From: Nymphalis io
Taxonomy: Eukaryota > Arthropoda > Insecta > Lepidoptera > Nymphalidae
NCBI RefSeq assembly: GCF_905147045.1
Contig: NC_065890.1
Location: 3,658,001-3,722,000, forward strand
Direction of reading: 5' to 3'
DNA: 64,000 nt
Made by a program: the position numbers and the translations under genes. Position 1 is the stretch's first letter. Each line of letters opens with the position of its first letter. Of this stretch, positions 44,901 through 48,325 are shown in pieces. The notes below the pieces were generated by a model. It saw only the letters and a list, made by a program, of their open reading frames with translations. It was not told the DNA's origin and did no database searches.

Positions 44901-47722
44901 ACGTAGATAATTACTTTCATGATTAGTAAAAGGTGGCACAAAGTCTATCAAACCGTCTAGATTGTAGCAAATAAATTTCCCACAGCTGGATTTGACTTCG
45001 TATCAAAATCTTTTACAAAAAGATAGTATAACAAAAAAAAAATTCATTGAATCTTGTAAACAGATTTGAATTCGTTGGACTTGGCGAAACTTTTTAGTTG
45101 TCTACTTAGTATTACTAGAGATTACTTTACTAGAGTTCAAGGATACAGCCATTCATTAAAACTTATAAAAATTGGAATTTACAGTTAGTTCGTTATATCC
45201 CGAATTTTAACTAGATATGAATTCGAAATTCAAATTTTCTTTACGGAGCATCACAAAAGCGCTGCCAAGAAACATTTCACGACAGCTGGCGTGAATAAAA
45301 ACATTTATAGAATCTCGTCTATAAAGACGAGCTACTAAAGCTACGCCATAATAGTAAAAAATACCGAATATAGCCGCGGAACAGAAGTTTATTATGCTCA
45401 AATTTGGAACAATAGTTTAATATTGAGATAAAAATGAGCTAAGAAAGTTGGACTCACATATTACGAAAGGCAAATATACTCCGGCGGGTCTACATGGCGC
45501 GGAAATATATGCAATTTATCTATATCTTAGTCATGTGCTTTAGGATTCACATCTGGTGCAGCTCATCATGATAGGCAATTGAAAGGGAAAAAGCACAAGG
45601 AATTTTAAGTGATAAAGTGTATCCCACCAACCCGTATTTACTTCTCCTCAAAAGGAAAGGCAGTCTTACCCAGAAGTAGGACATTGGCCGGCGGTTACTA
45701 TACATTTTTTTAACAAGCGTAACCTTTCCTCAATTCCTTCTACACAAACGCAAGAATAGCAATCTATTATATATGAAGATAGTTTTGTATACATATATTG
45801 AAGTACATTTTTAAACTATAATTATCTAATTTATTAATTATGTAAACAATTTATAAAAAAAAAAACAAACAATTGCATATTAAACAATGTGCTGGCTATA
45901 AAGAATCCTTGGCCACAACAAGTTTTTGATGTAAAATAGTTCATGCTTTCTAATAACAAAAATATATCAGGTAAAATACTAATACACAAAAAATGTGTCT
46001 CCATCCAATATCATTACCATAATAAATACAATCATATACTTCGTGAAACTCAACACAAATATAATGTTAGTGCTCATAAACGGCTAGCAACCATTCAACC
46101 ATTAGCTTTGCCATGGCACTCCCAAATTAATTAGGTTATCGGTCACAATGTAGACAGGGTCTATTAGAATATTATTCAATAAATAAACCAACCAAACCCT
46201 GTTTTTCTTTGTTTATAGCACAGTTTATTTAATAAATATTTTAACCTATTTACTTATAGACATTCATAAACCTATTTTGATTATAATAAATATATCATAA
46301 TTCAGATATATATATGCTTATACATAATATTCCATTATATTAATCCTATATGAATATAGATCTTTCAATTCCAATAACAATATGAAGTGAGATTCATATC
46401 ATTTAAGTATTCATTTTGAAATAAATCTGTCAAGCAAGGCTAAGGTCTTTCAAAAAAGGCTAATCTAATTTTAAATAAAAAAATGTATTAAATTTTATTA
46501 AGTTAATTATTATAAAAACTTAATAACCAAATAAATTAGAATAATAATAATTCATTTTGTTATATTACATATTCATGTCAATGATTTTTTTTGAAATCAA
46601 GATGTGATTTGATGTAATTTAAATACAACTAAAATAAATAAATACTTTAAATTTTTAAAGATACATTTAAGTCATTTTATTGTGTATTAATATATTTCCA
46701 TATTTCTTTCCCTGTTTTATCTGAACTTTTTATCAAATTGGCATTACCAAGAAGGTGGTTCTTTAATGTTTACTGACACAGAACTCTTATTGTGGAATAT
46801 ATAATAAAATGTACTTCTAGTAAATAATATAATATTTAACATATGTATGTCATAATATCACGTTTTATTTTCACTTTATTTTCGAGAAGAAAATTCATCA
46901 ATTTTAATAATAAATCTTTCTAACTTAATTCCAATAAGATGATAACTAGAAAATGCATGATTCTTTTAGTGTACATTTTCCCTACCTAAAGGTGTATTAC
47001 AAAAACCTCTATTAGGACAGGTTTTAATTTATATGAGGGGAAACTTTTCATGCTATTCATTCATACAAGTACAAGTGAAGAGGGTCAGAATTAAATAATA
47101 AAGAGTTGTTAAATTAAAAAGTACAATAATTTATGATAACAAAACAGCAGTTTAATATTTAGGTACTATTTATTTGTTTTTAATTAAGAATCAAGTTTTG
47201 TATCATGCAATTTCAGTAGTATTATTTGTGTAGCATTGTAAATAAATACTATAAAAATATACAACTGTACTTTTTATTGTATGAAAAGAAAAGAATAAGT
47301 ACCGTCAAAAGTGTGATAATTATTCACGAACGAAAAAATTTATTGTACTTATCTACTACGATCGATCTGACGACCACGCCGGCGAGTGAGACGCAGTGCC
47401 GGTAAATAAACAAAAATAACACTTCCAACACTATGACACAGTTACGGGATGACATAAAATACATATAAAACGAAATATTGAATACATATCGCATACAAAT
47501 GCAGCATGATTTATTTATAAATTCCAACTTACCAGCAACAACTGTATCACTCAAGTCATATTTCACTGGTTTCGGGAAATCTCTTAACTTACGTCCGCTT
47601 AATTTTAATTCACCACTCAAATACGCATCTTCTAAAATTCTTTCTAAAGATTTTGTTAACTGACTATGAATATTACTATGACCATTCATATTTACACTCA
47701 CATTTGGCCCTAACACGGCCAT
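220..47722 (-). CDS. Lrch: Lrch: leucine-rich repeat and calponin-homology domain protein, 5' part (6 exons seen, 3' end outside window)
   Basis: Exons in coding order are 47722-47533, 23783-23639, 6099-5867, 2493-2357, 898-643 and 358-220. All junctions are GT-AG and the phases match throughout (overhangs 1, 2, 1, 0, 1), giving about 366 residues. The N-terminus has the family's lead-in (SLERILEDAYLSGELKLSGR). It is followed by a row of leucine-rich repeats (LSKNRFSELPEEV, YLDLSSNQLTELP, LDASNNRLTQVP, LNLSNNQLGLLP, LDVSCNCISSLP, LDNNPLVSPP). Next come the conserved post-LRR segment (ICMRGRVHIFKYL), a DSG...KRW motif and a Ser/Thr/Pro-rich linker. Known members carry a C-terminal calponin-homology domain and act at the actin cortex; that domain is not in this window, so the gene must run past the left edge. 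Introns 1 (23.7 kb) and 2 (17.5 kb) each host a plus-strand gene. The family is clear. Exon 6 is less certain than the others. Confidence 0.9.
643..898 (-). CDS. Lrch: Lrch coding exon 5 (post-LRR segment)
   Basis: It starts after TGTTATTAG (AG at 900-899) with ICMRGRVHIFKYL, the conserved sequence after the LRRs in LRCH proteins. It ends with VDSGYCTDGVEKRWSND at a GTAAGT donor (642-637); the DSG...KRW pattern is also shared by the family. The middle is Ser/Thr/His-rich and probably disordered. Confidence 0.88.
955..1250 (+). repeat. SINE family A (tRNA-headed), full-length copy in Lrch intron 4
   Basis: The copy begins with a tRNA-like head (A-box-like AGATGGCCTAGTGGTTAGAA, B-box-like GGTTTAAGCCC), runs through the family body (CGTGAGGAAACCTGCATGTG) and ends in CAGCAGTGGGACATTAACAG GCTGTTACTG. 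At least ten further copies occur in the window. The family resembles the tRNA-derived SINEs known from butterflies (Metulj type); the name is from memory. Confidence 0.88.
1789..1842 (-). repeat. Family B element, degenerate fragment
   Basis: GTTTGGCGGTAGAAT and GACGAGTGGGTAGTACC match the 5' part of family B in inverted orientation. It is diverged and short. Confidence 0.5.
2026..2278 (-). repeat. SINE family E, copy 1
   Basis: On the minus strand the head reads GGCGTGGTTGGTAGATACTTG, then a B-box-like GGTCGATTCCCACCC, then TGTCTGTCCTGAGTC, ending near GGCCGTGTGTG AAAAATGTCCCAGGAT. The same element lies in plus orientation at 18900-19158. A third kind of tRNA-like head, distinct from families A and D, marks it as a separate SINE. 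Confidence 0.8.
2357..2493 (-). CDS. Lrch: Lrch coding exon 4 (last LRRs)
   Basis: The acceptor is ATTTACAG (AG at 2495-2494) and the donor GTGAGT (2356-2351). The translation ITYLRLEHLDVSCNCISSLP followed by LNLDNNPLVSPPTT matches the last repeats of LRCH proteins, where NNPL.SPP immediately precedes the ICxxGKVHIFKYL block. That block is the start of exon 5, in the expected phase 0. Confidence 0.9.
2950..3129 (-). repeat. Family B element, 5'-truncated and diverged
   Basis: A run of T (the poly(A) tail on the opposite strand) is followed by ATGGGCCACCTAATGGTAAG, the CTATAGACATTGGCAG motif and TTACACTGGCTCACAC. The rest of the body is missing. Confidence 0.75.
3671..3730 (+). repeat. Family C short repeat
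   Basis: GCTACCGGTTCGGAATGTGG followed by AATCTACTAAGAAGAG and an AGAAATTC tail. Related copies lie at 6443-6505, 29361-29413 (minus), 52395-52470 and 54274-54340, and an inverted fragment at 4029-4058. The consensus is roughly ACCGGTTCGGAATGTAGATT CTACCGAGAAGAACCGGCAAGAAAC. It is probably the 3' end of a larger retroelement. Confidence 0.7.
4092..4705 (+). pseudogene. 5'-truncated non-LTR retrotransposon (LINE) remnant
   Basis: Two open pieces are visible. The first (about 4095-4200) contains HIGPTGNEEADRLA, a typical RNase H C-terminal motif of non-LTR elements, then a stop. The second (4367-4620) encodes CQVCG...HLLLAC, a zinc-knuckle-like segment found at the end of such ORF2 proteins, with a clean stop. 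The 3' UTR has GCGTGTAGCGATGGGGCTGA and ends in an A-rich run. Reverse transcriptase and endonuclease are absent, so it is a dead copy. A second copy of the same 3' end is at 20239-20535. Confidence 0.8.
4706..5822. other. Lrch intron 3, no recognised content
   Basis: AT-rich sequence with scattered short open frames. I see no domain, repeat-family match or structured RNA. Confidence 0.6.
5823..5850. repeat. (TG)14 microsatellite beside Lrch exon 3 donor
   Basis: Fourteen TG units on the plus strand are (CA)14 in the Lrch transcript. The run starts 17 bases inside intron 3, close to the GTAAGT donor. Confidence 0.97.
5867..6099 (-). CDS. Lrch: Lrch coding exon 3 (three LRRs)
   Basis: The acceptor is TTTCACAG and the donor GTAAGT (5866-5861). 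It encodes SNQLTELPREVCMMPLQ through NNQLGLLPL, three consecutive LRRs with the LxxLxLxxNxLxxLP spacing. A (CA)14 run on the coding strand begins at intron position +17. In raw translation the open frame runs on into a spurious His/Thr tail. Confidence 0.93.
6443..6505 (+). repeat. Family C short repeat
   Basis: TACCACTGTTTCGGAATATG followed by TATTGAGAAGAGCAGGCAAG matches the family C consensus in order. Confidence 0.6.
6645..6950 (+). repeat. SINE family D (tRNA-headed), full copy
   Basis: The head CCTCGTTGGTCTAATGGCC with a B-box-like GGATTCAAACC resembles a tRNA gene. The body has GTGCCTCGGAACGCACGGAA, GTCTTATCGGATTTGCTGTA and GTGCACCTGTGTTTGCG. Copies lie at 12460-12791 (minus), 14516-14822, 33612-33826, 34824-35105, 42798-43160 (minus) and 53630-53960 (minus). 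The head is part of the SINE and not a functional tRNA. Confidence 0.85.
6951..8984. other. Lrch intron 2 segment, no recognised content
   Basis: No supported gene. There is a short palindrome near 8687-8710 (ATCTATGTATA / TATACATAGAT). The small open frames carry no recognisable domain. Confidence 0.6.
8985..9165 (-). repeat. SINE family A, old degenerate copy
   Basis: Pieces in the right order match family A in inverted orientation: TAAGGCCTTTTCTCATTTCA, ACATGGTTATGTGG, ATGTTTTCCATCACAGTCGT and GCACGAGATGAATTATAAAC. Many substitutions point to an old insertion. Confidence 0.7.
9798..9888 (+). repeat. Short repeat family G, copy 1
   Basis: CTTCTTTCGAATGCCAAATC AATAATGGCAGAAAGAGCGA is followed by a TAACTAAACAGACGCTAAGC tail. 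Related sequences lie at 23488-23586 and 33078-33182. About 90-105 bases are shared and I see no internal coding sequence. Confidence 0.65.
10545..10660. repeat. Degenerate retroelement-like fragment
   Basis: CTCGATCATCATGAAATTTTGCATAC and GACGGAAGCCGCGGGCGGAA resemble phrases seen in lepidopteran LINE or Helitron remnants. This rests on memory of such phrases only. Confidence 0.35.
11141..11257 (-). repeat. Family B element, truncated
   Basis: CTTCAAACCGGAACACAACA through TATCAAGTATTGCTGTTTTG to GCTCTACCACCAGTAA. The poly(A)-side half is absent, and the GTACC region is locally rearranged. Confidence 0.8.
11789..12052 (-). repeat. Family B element, diverged
   Basis: A T-run and GTTATAGGTAGGCGGATGGG lead into GGGCCATCTGATGTTAAGTG, CAAACCGGAACGCAGCATTA and GTAGAATATCTGATGAGTGC. 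The whole element is present but diverged from the intact copies. Confidence 0.8.
12147..12180. repeat. (AT)n microsatellite
   Basis: About 32 bases of alternating AT with one interruption. Confidence 0.9.
12460..12791 (-). repeat. SINE family D, full copy
   Basis: Inverted orientation. The tRNA-like head (AACCACTAGACCAACGA on the plus strand) is at the right end and the tail (CCTGACCGATTTTGGCTGCG) at the left. The open frame 12529-12720 is only SINE body. Confidence 0.85.
13007..13379 (-). repeat. Family B element, intact, with duplicated 5' end
   Basis: A 24-base T run (poly(A) tail of the minus-strand element) is followed by ATAGAATAGGAAGGAGGACG and the full body to CCCTACCACCAGTAA. The outer 65 bases occur twice in tandem. 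The open frame over it matches frames over other family B copies and is not a gene. Confidence 0.92.
13250..13379. repeat. Perfect tandem duplication, 2 x 65 bases
   Basis: 13250-13314 and 13315-13379 are identical: TAGAATATCTGATGAGTGGG through CCTACCACCAGTAA. It looks like a recent slippage or unequal-exchange event at the end of the retroelement. Confidence 0.95.
13457..13681 (+). repeat. Family B element, inverted partner of the 13007-13379 copy
   Basis: CACCGCAAAACAGCAGTACT runs through GGGTGAGTGAGCCAGTGTAA to CCTATACTATAACCAATACT and an A-run. It faces the neighbouring copy only 78 bases away, so the two can pair. Confidence 0.88.
13682..14515. other. Lrch intron 2 segment, no recognised content
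   Basis: No gene, repeat family or structured element recognised. Confidence 0.55.
14516..14822 (+). repeat. SINE family D, diverged copy
   Basis: The head ATAGTTGGTTTAGTTGTTAT and B-box-like GGGTTCAAGT are degraded. The body keeps GTGCACATGTGTTTGCGCGT and CTCCTGTGCAGTTAACTAGA. Confidence 0.75.
14836..14906. repeat. (TA)n microsatellite
   Basis: About 70 bases of TA with a few G interruptions, directly before a family B element. Confidence 0.93.
14912..15131 (-). repeat. Family B element, 5'-truncated
   Basis: TTTTTATAGTATAGGTTGTG leads into GGGCCACCTGATGGTAAGTG and CACTCACCCTTCAAACCGGA, and stops at CTGTTTTGCGAT. Confidence 0.88.
15132..18600. other. Lrch intron 2 segment, one LINE-tail remnant and a short hairpin
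   Basis: Mostly unremarkable AT-rich DNA. It holds a perfect 10-base inverted repeat around a 2-base loop at 17161-17182 (TTCGACAACA / TGTTGTCGAA) and the LINE tail listed separately. The open frame at 17339-17527 has no recognisable domain. Confidence 0.6.
16905..16990 (+). repeat. LINE 3'-tail remnant with AAG repeats
   Basis: CTGACGGCCAACCTCCAGTA GTGGAGAGGCACAAGAAGAA is followed by a run of AAG units. This end sequence is typical of some lepidopteran non-LTR elements; the attribution is from memory. Confidence 0.55.
18601..18899 (+). repeat. Family B element, intact
   Basis: TTTTACTGGTGGTAGGGCTT through ATGCTCGTCCACCTTCCTAT to TCTATAAAAAAAAAAAAAG. The poly(A) tail fixes the sense strand as plus and indicates retroposition. 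Confidence 0.92.
18900..19158 (+). repeat. SINE family E, copy 2, inserted beside a family B tail
   Basis: The head GGGCCGTTGGCGTAGTTGGT has A-box character and GTGTTCGATTCCCAC has B-box character. The body ends at AATGTCCCAGGATATTATTA. It starts exactly where the poly(A) of the preceding family B copy ends. Confidence 0.82.
19430..19726 (-). repeat. Family B element, intact
   Basis: A T-run and ATAGAATAGGAAGGAGGACG are followed by the full body ending CCCTACCACCAGTAG. It is nearly identical to the 13007 and 18601 copies, so it is recent. Confidence 0.92.
19744..20099. mobile_element. MITE with pogo/Tc1-like inverted ends
   Basis: Terminal inverted repeats CAGTGCAACCTTATATAACG (left) and GTTATATCGAGGTTGCACTG (right) flank 356 bases, with TA on each side as a target-site duplication. 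The sequence CAGTG.AACCTCGATATAAC and the TA duplication fit pogo/Tc1-mariner-type non-autonomous elements. Inside are several repeats of the TTTATA(T/A)CGAA kind. There is no transposase. Confidence 0.85.
20239..20535 (-). pseudogene. LINE 3'-end remnant, same family as 4092-4705
   Basis: On the minus strand it encodes HLLLACVRNHNFRETLKYEQ and YILSKPSSISAIEVYEFV, close to the 4367-4620 copy. The 3' UTR (TAGCGTGTAACGATGGGGCC on the minus strand) follows. It is 5'-truncated within the ORF and has no catalytic domain. Confidence 0.82.
21190..21310 (+). repeat. Degenerate LINE-tail-like fragment
   Basis: CCTGAGAAATAGTGTCTTGA CAGACCGACAGACAGA and TTTAGAGTTACGGAACTCTA resemble a 3' end very common in Lepidoptera. 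Short and diverged. Confidence 0.5.
21519..21600. promoter_or_regulatory. CpG-rich island upstream of the MADF-BESS gene
   Basis: About 80 bases at high GC (for example CCCCCGCCGCCGGGGTCGCG) stand out from the AT-rich intron. It could be a promoter or an untranslated first exon of the MADF-BESS gene on the plus strand, or an alternative Lrch first exon on the minus strand. The sequence does not decide. Confidence 0.4.
22075..22191 (+). promoter_or_regulatory. Promoter / 5' UTR of the MADF-BESS gene
   Basis: The 115 bases before the ATG are GC-rich (CGTTCCCCCGCCGCGCGTCA) and contain TCAGT- and TCATT-type initiator candidates near 22117 and 22173. No TATA box is visible. Confidence 0.5.
22192..22381 (+). 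CDS. MADF-BESS gene exon 1
   Basis: Starts at ATG (context TCACGATGT) and ends at GTAAAC with one base left over. It carries the first half of the MADF domain, residues 1-63. Confidence 0.9.
22192..23427 (+). CDS. MADF-BESS domain protein (Adf1-like transcription regulator), nested in Lrch intron 2
   Basis: Two exons (22192-22381 and 22901-23427) join in phase to give 238 residues. The MADF domain (about 11-105) begins RLIEEVKKRPGIWD and has the spaced Trp/aromatic pattern (LWTEVV, KKWKSIRDCFQKYV, RPYLYSKQLQFL). This Myb/SANT-like DNA-binding fold is found in insect Adf-1 and relatives. A basic stretch with NLS character follows (RNKRRAWRPKKKLK, about 120-133), then an acidic linker. The C-terminal BESS motif (about 192-225, DPDKLFLLSLLPHF then NVKMDMMQVL) serves protein-protein contacts in this family. 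The gene is probably nuclear and sequence-specific. Its targets cannot be inferred, nor can a particular orthologue in this large insect family. Confidence 0.9.
22596..22665 (+). repeat. SINE family A, 3'-end fragment
   Basis: Only the last about 70 bases are present (AGGGAGAGCAGGCCTTAGCC to CAGGCTGTTACTG), followed by repeated ACTGT units. The 5' truncation is as expected for incomplete retroposition. It lies inside the MADF-BESS intron. Confidence 0.88.
22901..23427 (+). CDS. MADF-BESS gene exon 2
   Basis: The acceptor is TATATTGCAG. It begins AACTTCAACTTCAGAAG (giving ELQLQKKWK across the junction) and holds the rest of the MADF domain, the basic and acidic linker and the BESS motif, ending at TAG. 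An internal Met at 23026 is not the start. Confidence 0.9.
23488..23586 (+). repeat. Short repeat family G, copy 2
   Basis: TTTTCTTCTTTCGAATGTCA AAGCAATAATGATAGAAAGA then GTTTAACTATTCAACGGCTA. It lies between the convergent ends of the MADF-BESS gene and Lrch exon 2. Confidence 0.65.
23639..23783 (-). CDS. Lrch: Lrch coding exon 2 (LRR 1-2)
   Basis: The acceptor is TTACAG and the donor GTTAGT (23638-23633). It takes one base from exon 1 to make the Asp of ADLSKNRFSELPEEV and ends with two bases that complete the Ser of LDLS in exon 3. The content is two leucine-rich repeats. It lies 211 bases past the stop of the oppositely oriented MADF-BESS gene. Confidence 0.92.
24174..24300 (-). repeat. 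SINE family A, old degenerate copy
   Basis: AACAGTCTGTAAGTGTCCCA then CTGGTCAAAGACCGCCTTTC, ATGGAGCTTGTTTCATAACG and TGTATGAATTTCATCCG follow the inverted family A order with many changes. Confidence 0.65.
24934..25184 (-). repeat. Family B element with internal deletion
   Basis: The body is intact from TTTTATAGTATAGGTAGGCA to CAACAATACCAAGTACTGC, then jumps directly to AGACGAGCTTGCACAAAGCC. About 40 bases of the 5' region are missing. Confidence 0.88.
25185..29091. other. Lrch intron 1 segment, no gene recognised
   Basis: AT-rich, with no repeat-family member I can name. A near-perfect hairpin lies at 26624-26654 (GGCCCGACCGT / ACGGTCTGGGCC). The open frames at 26127-26372 and 27968-28243 show no domain. 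A locally GC-richer patch is at 28165-28240. Confidence 0.55.
29092..29127. repeat. Perfect 16-base inverted repeat
   Basis: CTTATTTATGATACAT and ATGTATCATAAATAAG are separated by 4 bases and are fully complementary. It can extrude as a cruciform or form an RNA hairpin. Confidence 0.95.
29361..29413 (-). repeat. Family C short repeat
   Basis: TTTCTTGCCGGTTCTTTCGG TAGAATCTACTTTCCGAATT is the inverted family C consensus. Confidence 0.65.
29870..29990 (+). repeat. Degenerate LINE-like 3' fragment
   Basis: AGTTGCCTATGTCCGTTTTT then CAATTTTTATCAAATCGGTT CAGTGTTTCGG and ACTTTCGCATTTATAATAT keep the order of a 3' end common in lepidopteran LINEs. Confidence 0.55.
30919..32004 (+). CDS. PKA catalytic-subunit-like kinase, intronless, nested in Lrch intron 1
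   Basis: 361 residues from the ATG at 30919. The frame is open from 30835 but has no earlier ATG. It is an AGC kinase closest to the cAMP-dependent protein kinase catalytic subunit, which is about 350 residues long. Visible elements are the Gly loop GTGAFGRV (61-68), Lys83 in YAMKIL, Glu102 in the C helix, YRDLKPEN (Asp177, Asn182), DFG (195-197), activation-loop Thr208 in GRTWTLCGTPEYLAPE, and the C-tail DEEQI and final FLDF hydrophobic motif. The peptide-binding acidic residues in GGEMF and LLYEM are kept, so it should be active on basophilic sites. Differences from typical PKA: no Gly2 for myristoylation, a Gln-rich N-terminus, Pro in the hinge (FVMPFV), Cys after DFGF, and a diverged C-tail. 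It could be a retrocopy, but some insect PKA genes are also intronless in the coding region. Confidence 0.93.
   Translation: MSFKIATQSTSTEVRNGYTEQQQQQYRKYLQQLKNEFDQRWCKKQKNEIVFSDLERVRTLGTGAFGRVVLLKYAKTHKFYAMKILEKEKVIKMKQVDHTLYEKRILEAIRFPFTVSMEFSFKDNSYIYFVMPFVPGGEMFSHLRRMGKFEEPLAKFYASQVILALEYLHFTNLVYRDLKPENILIDKNGYLKITDFGFCKVLQGRTWTLCGTPEYLAPELILSKGYGFSVDWWSFGVLLYEMNAGYPPFYANDPMKTYEKIVAGKYRCPSSFNADLRDIVRNTLQVDITKRFGVMRNGVMDFKNHRWFKGIEWEAILNCRWTPPYIPKCKHPGDSTNFERYDEEQIKPSSHCRFESEFLDF
32052..32057 (+). terminator. Polyadenylation signal of the PKA-like gene
   Basis: AATAAA lies 48 bases after the stop codon. No genomic A-tail or direct repeat that would prove recent retroposition is visible downstream. 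Confidence 0.6.
32688..32990 (+). repeat. SINE family A, full copy
   Basis: AAGCCGAGATGGCCGTGGTA head, GGTTCAAACCCGGGCAAGCA B box, and the tail CAGCAGTGGGACATTCACAG followed by an A-run. The minus-strand open frame over it is part of the SINE. Confidence 0.92.
33078..33182 (+). repeat. Short repeat family G, copy 3
   Basis: GTGTTTTCTTTGGAATGTTA, AATAATGACAGAAAGAACGA and AATGTTTAACTAAACAACAG CTAAGCAAC share order and sequence with the other two copies. Confidence 0.6.
33612..33826 (+). repeat. SINE family D, rearranged copy
   Basis: The head CCTCGTTGGTCTAGTGGCTA is clean, but the region after it (GATCACGGGTGGACC) differs from the family and the B box is lost. The body resumes with GGTCGTATCGGATTTACCGT and ends GCACCTGTGTTCGCG. 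Confidence 0.75.
33895..34184 (+). repeat. Family B element, intact
   Basis: CACTGGTGGTAGGGCTTTGT through GGCGCATTGGCTATAAGCGA to TTCCTATTCTATAAAAAAAA. It lacks a few bases in the TTGATATTGTG region compared with other copies. Confidence 0.92.
34824..35105 (+). repeat. SINE family D, diverged copy
   Basis: CTCTTTGGTCTAGTAGCTAA head, CCCGGGTCGAGCCAATAAAA, GCCTCGGAAAGCACGTAAGG and CAATAGGACTATCGGATGCA mark the element. Its middle has an unrelated change. Confidence 0.75.
35172..35473 (-). repeat. SINE family A, full copy
   Basis: GTAACAGCCTGTGAATGTCC at the left and CCACTGGGCCATCTCGGCTT at the right bound a complete inverted copy. Confidence 0.93.
36055..36390. mobile_element. PIF/Harbinger-type MITE with 30-base perfect inverted ends
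   Basis: The first and last 30 bases (36055-36084 and 36361-36390) are exact reverse complements, starting GGGTCCGTTCACACAGAC. TAA flanks both sides (36052-36054 and 36391-36393), the 3-base TWA duplication expected of PIF/Harbinger elements. The 336-base interior has more near-copies of the TTCACA(C/T)(A/C)GACCGG motif. There is no transposase. Identical ends suggest recent activity. Confidence 0.88.
37036..37342 (-). repeat. SINE family A, full copy
   Basis: CAGTACAGTAACAGCCTGTT at the left; TGGGCCATCTCGGCTTAA at the right. All family landmarks are present, including TTTGAACCCACGATCATCGG. Confidence 0.93.
37655..37944 (+). repeat. Family B element, diverged near 3' end
   Basis: TTTTACTGGTGGTAGAGCTT through AGGGTGAGTGAGCCAGTGTA to CTTCCTATTCTATAAAAAAA. 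It has a small internal rearrangement near 37790 (GGTTATGTCCCTTGACATAA) and a deletion before the tail. Confidence 0.88.
37945..42454. other. Lrch intron 1 segment, no gene recognised
   Basis: Long AT-rich stretch. A faint family B remnant may lie near 38488-38545 (ACACTGGCTCACTCGGTCCG). GC-richer patches at 39300-39960 and 40870-40960 have no coding signature I can support; the 39425-39742 frame lacks any known domain. Confidence 0.5.
42455..42620 (+). repeat. Family B element, strongly degenerate
   Basis: CGCTAGACGGCAATACTTTG, then GGTTGGCAGCGTATTGATGG and GACCCATATGCTCGCATGTC in family B order. Old. Confidence 0.5.
42798..43160 (-). repeat. SINE family D, full copy
   Basis: Inverted. The head (CACTAGACCAGACGAGGC on the plus strand) is at the right and CCTCCAGACCGATTTCGGCC at the left. 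It is the most complete copy in the window, and its overlapping open frames are artefacts of it. Confidence 0.88.
43161..44368. other. Lrch intron 1 segment, no recognised content
   Basis: AT-rich. No gene or repeat family recognised. Confidence 0.55.
44369..44753. mobile_element. MITE candidate with imperfect inverted ends
   Basis: Left end TAAGAGCCTGTTCCCATTTC and right end CAAATGGGAACGGGCCGTTA are reverse complements apart from four mismatches, and the next bases (GGAT / ATCC) continue the match. The outermost TAA/TTA could be part of the ends or a Harbinger-like target. There is no coding capacity. Confidence 0.65.
44754..45621. other. Lrch intron 1 segment, no recognised content
   Basis: No supported feature. 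The 45207-45401 frame has no recognisable domain. Confidence 0.5.
45622..45701 (+). repeat. SINE family A, degenerate 3' fragment
   Basis: TCCCACCAACCCGTATTTAC TTCTCCTCAAAAGGAAAGGC then CAGAAGTAGGACATTGGCCG GCGGTTACT. Old. Confidence 0.65.
45702..47532. other. Lrch intron 1, 5' end
   Basis: Very AT-rich DNA with no supported feature before the exon 1 donor. The open frame that continues from exon 1 to 47324 is intronic. Confidence 0.55.
47533..47722 (-). CDS. Lrch: Lrch coding exon 1
   Basis: This exon encodes residues 1-63 plus one base. The ATG at 47722 is the first in frame and is followed by a Gly/Asn/Ser-rich lead and the SLERILEDAYLSGELKLSGR block typical of the N-terminus of LRCH proteins. 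The donor is GTAAGT at 47532-47527. The open frame continues into the intron for about 70 more codons; that extension is not coding. Confidence 0.92.
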
Positions 47723-48250
47723 ATTCTTTTTAAACTGAATCTAAACTGACAAATTTTAGTCGTGAAGTTGTCGATACTTCAACTTCACCTATTGCCAACA
47801 TAACATAAATAAATGTGACTTCATAGTGGATCTATATAATTTTATCTATAGGTAAATTATAACTGCTGTTAAAATTGGAAATAAACGTAAAAAAATAATA
47901 TTTTTTTTTAATAATATTTATTTATATTTTATACAAAAGTTAGCTTATAAAACCGTTCCCTTGCGTTCTTCCACTTCACCATGCCCGTAGTCGGCCAACT
48001 GCTCTCCACAAAAATAAATGCGTGAAGTAAAAAAAATATGAAACCTATACATTCGATTATACAACTTATATATAAGATATGTATATATTTCTATATTATT
48101 AATAATCTGCTTTAGTTGTGTTCATAGACTATAAAAAAATTAGATAAGGGTGTAGGGAGTTAAACTGACAAATGACAATGACATTTCAATAACCTATAAG
48201 TTTCGAAATTATAGGTTTTTATGTTTTAATTAAAGAAAAATATTTCTATC
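47723..48250. promoter_or_regulatory. Divergent promoter region Lrch / GFM1
   Basis: The start codons of two genes on opposite strands lie 528 bases apart, so this interval must hold both 5' UTRs and promoters. No TATA box or GC-rich island is evident; the strip is AT-rich throughout. Confidence 0.6.
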
Positions 48251-48325
48251 ATGACTTTACTAAATTTATTTCGAATAGGATCTTTAACTAGAATAGCTAA
48301 AAAGTCAACCGCACTACAAATTGAG
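48251..48325 (+). CDS. GFM1: GFM1 exon 1 (mitochondrial import signal)
   Basis: 25 codons, ATG context CTATCATGA, donor GTAAAC, phase 0. Rich in Leu, Arg, Lys, Ser and Thr. Confidence 0.88.
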
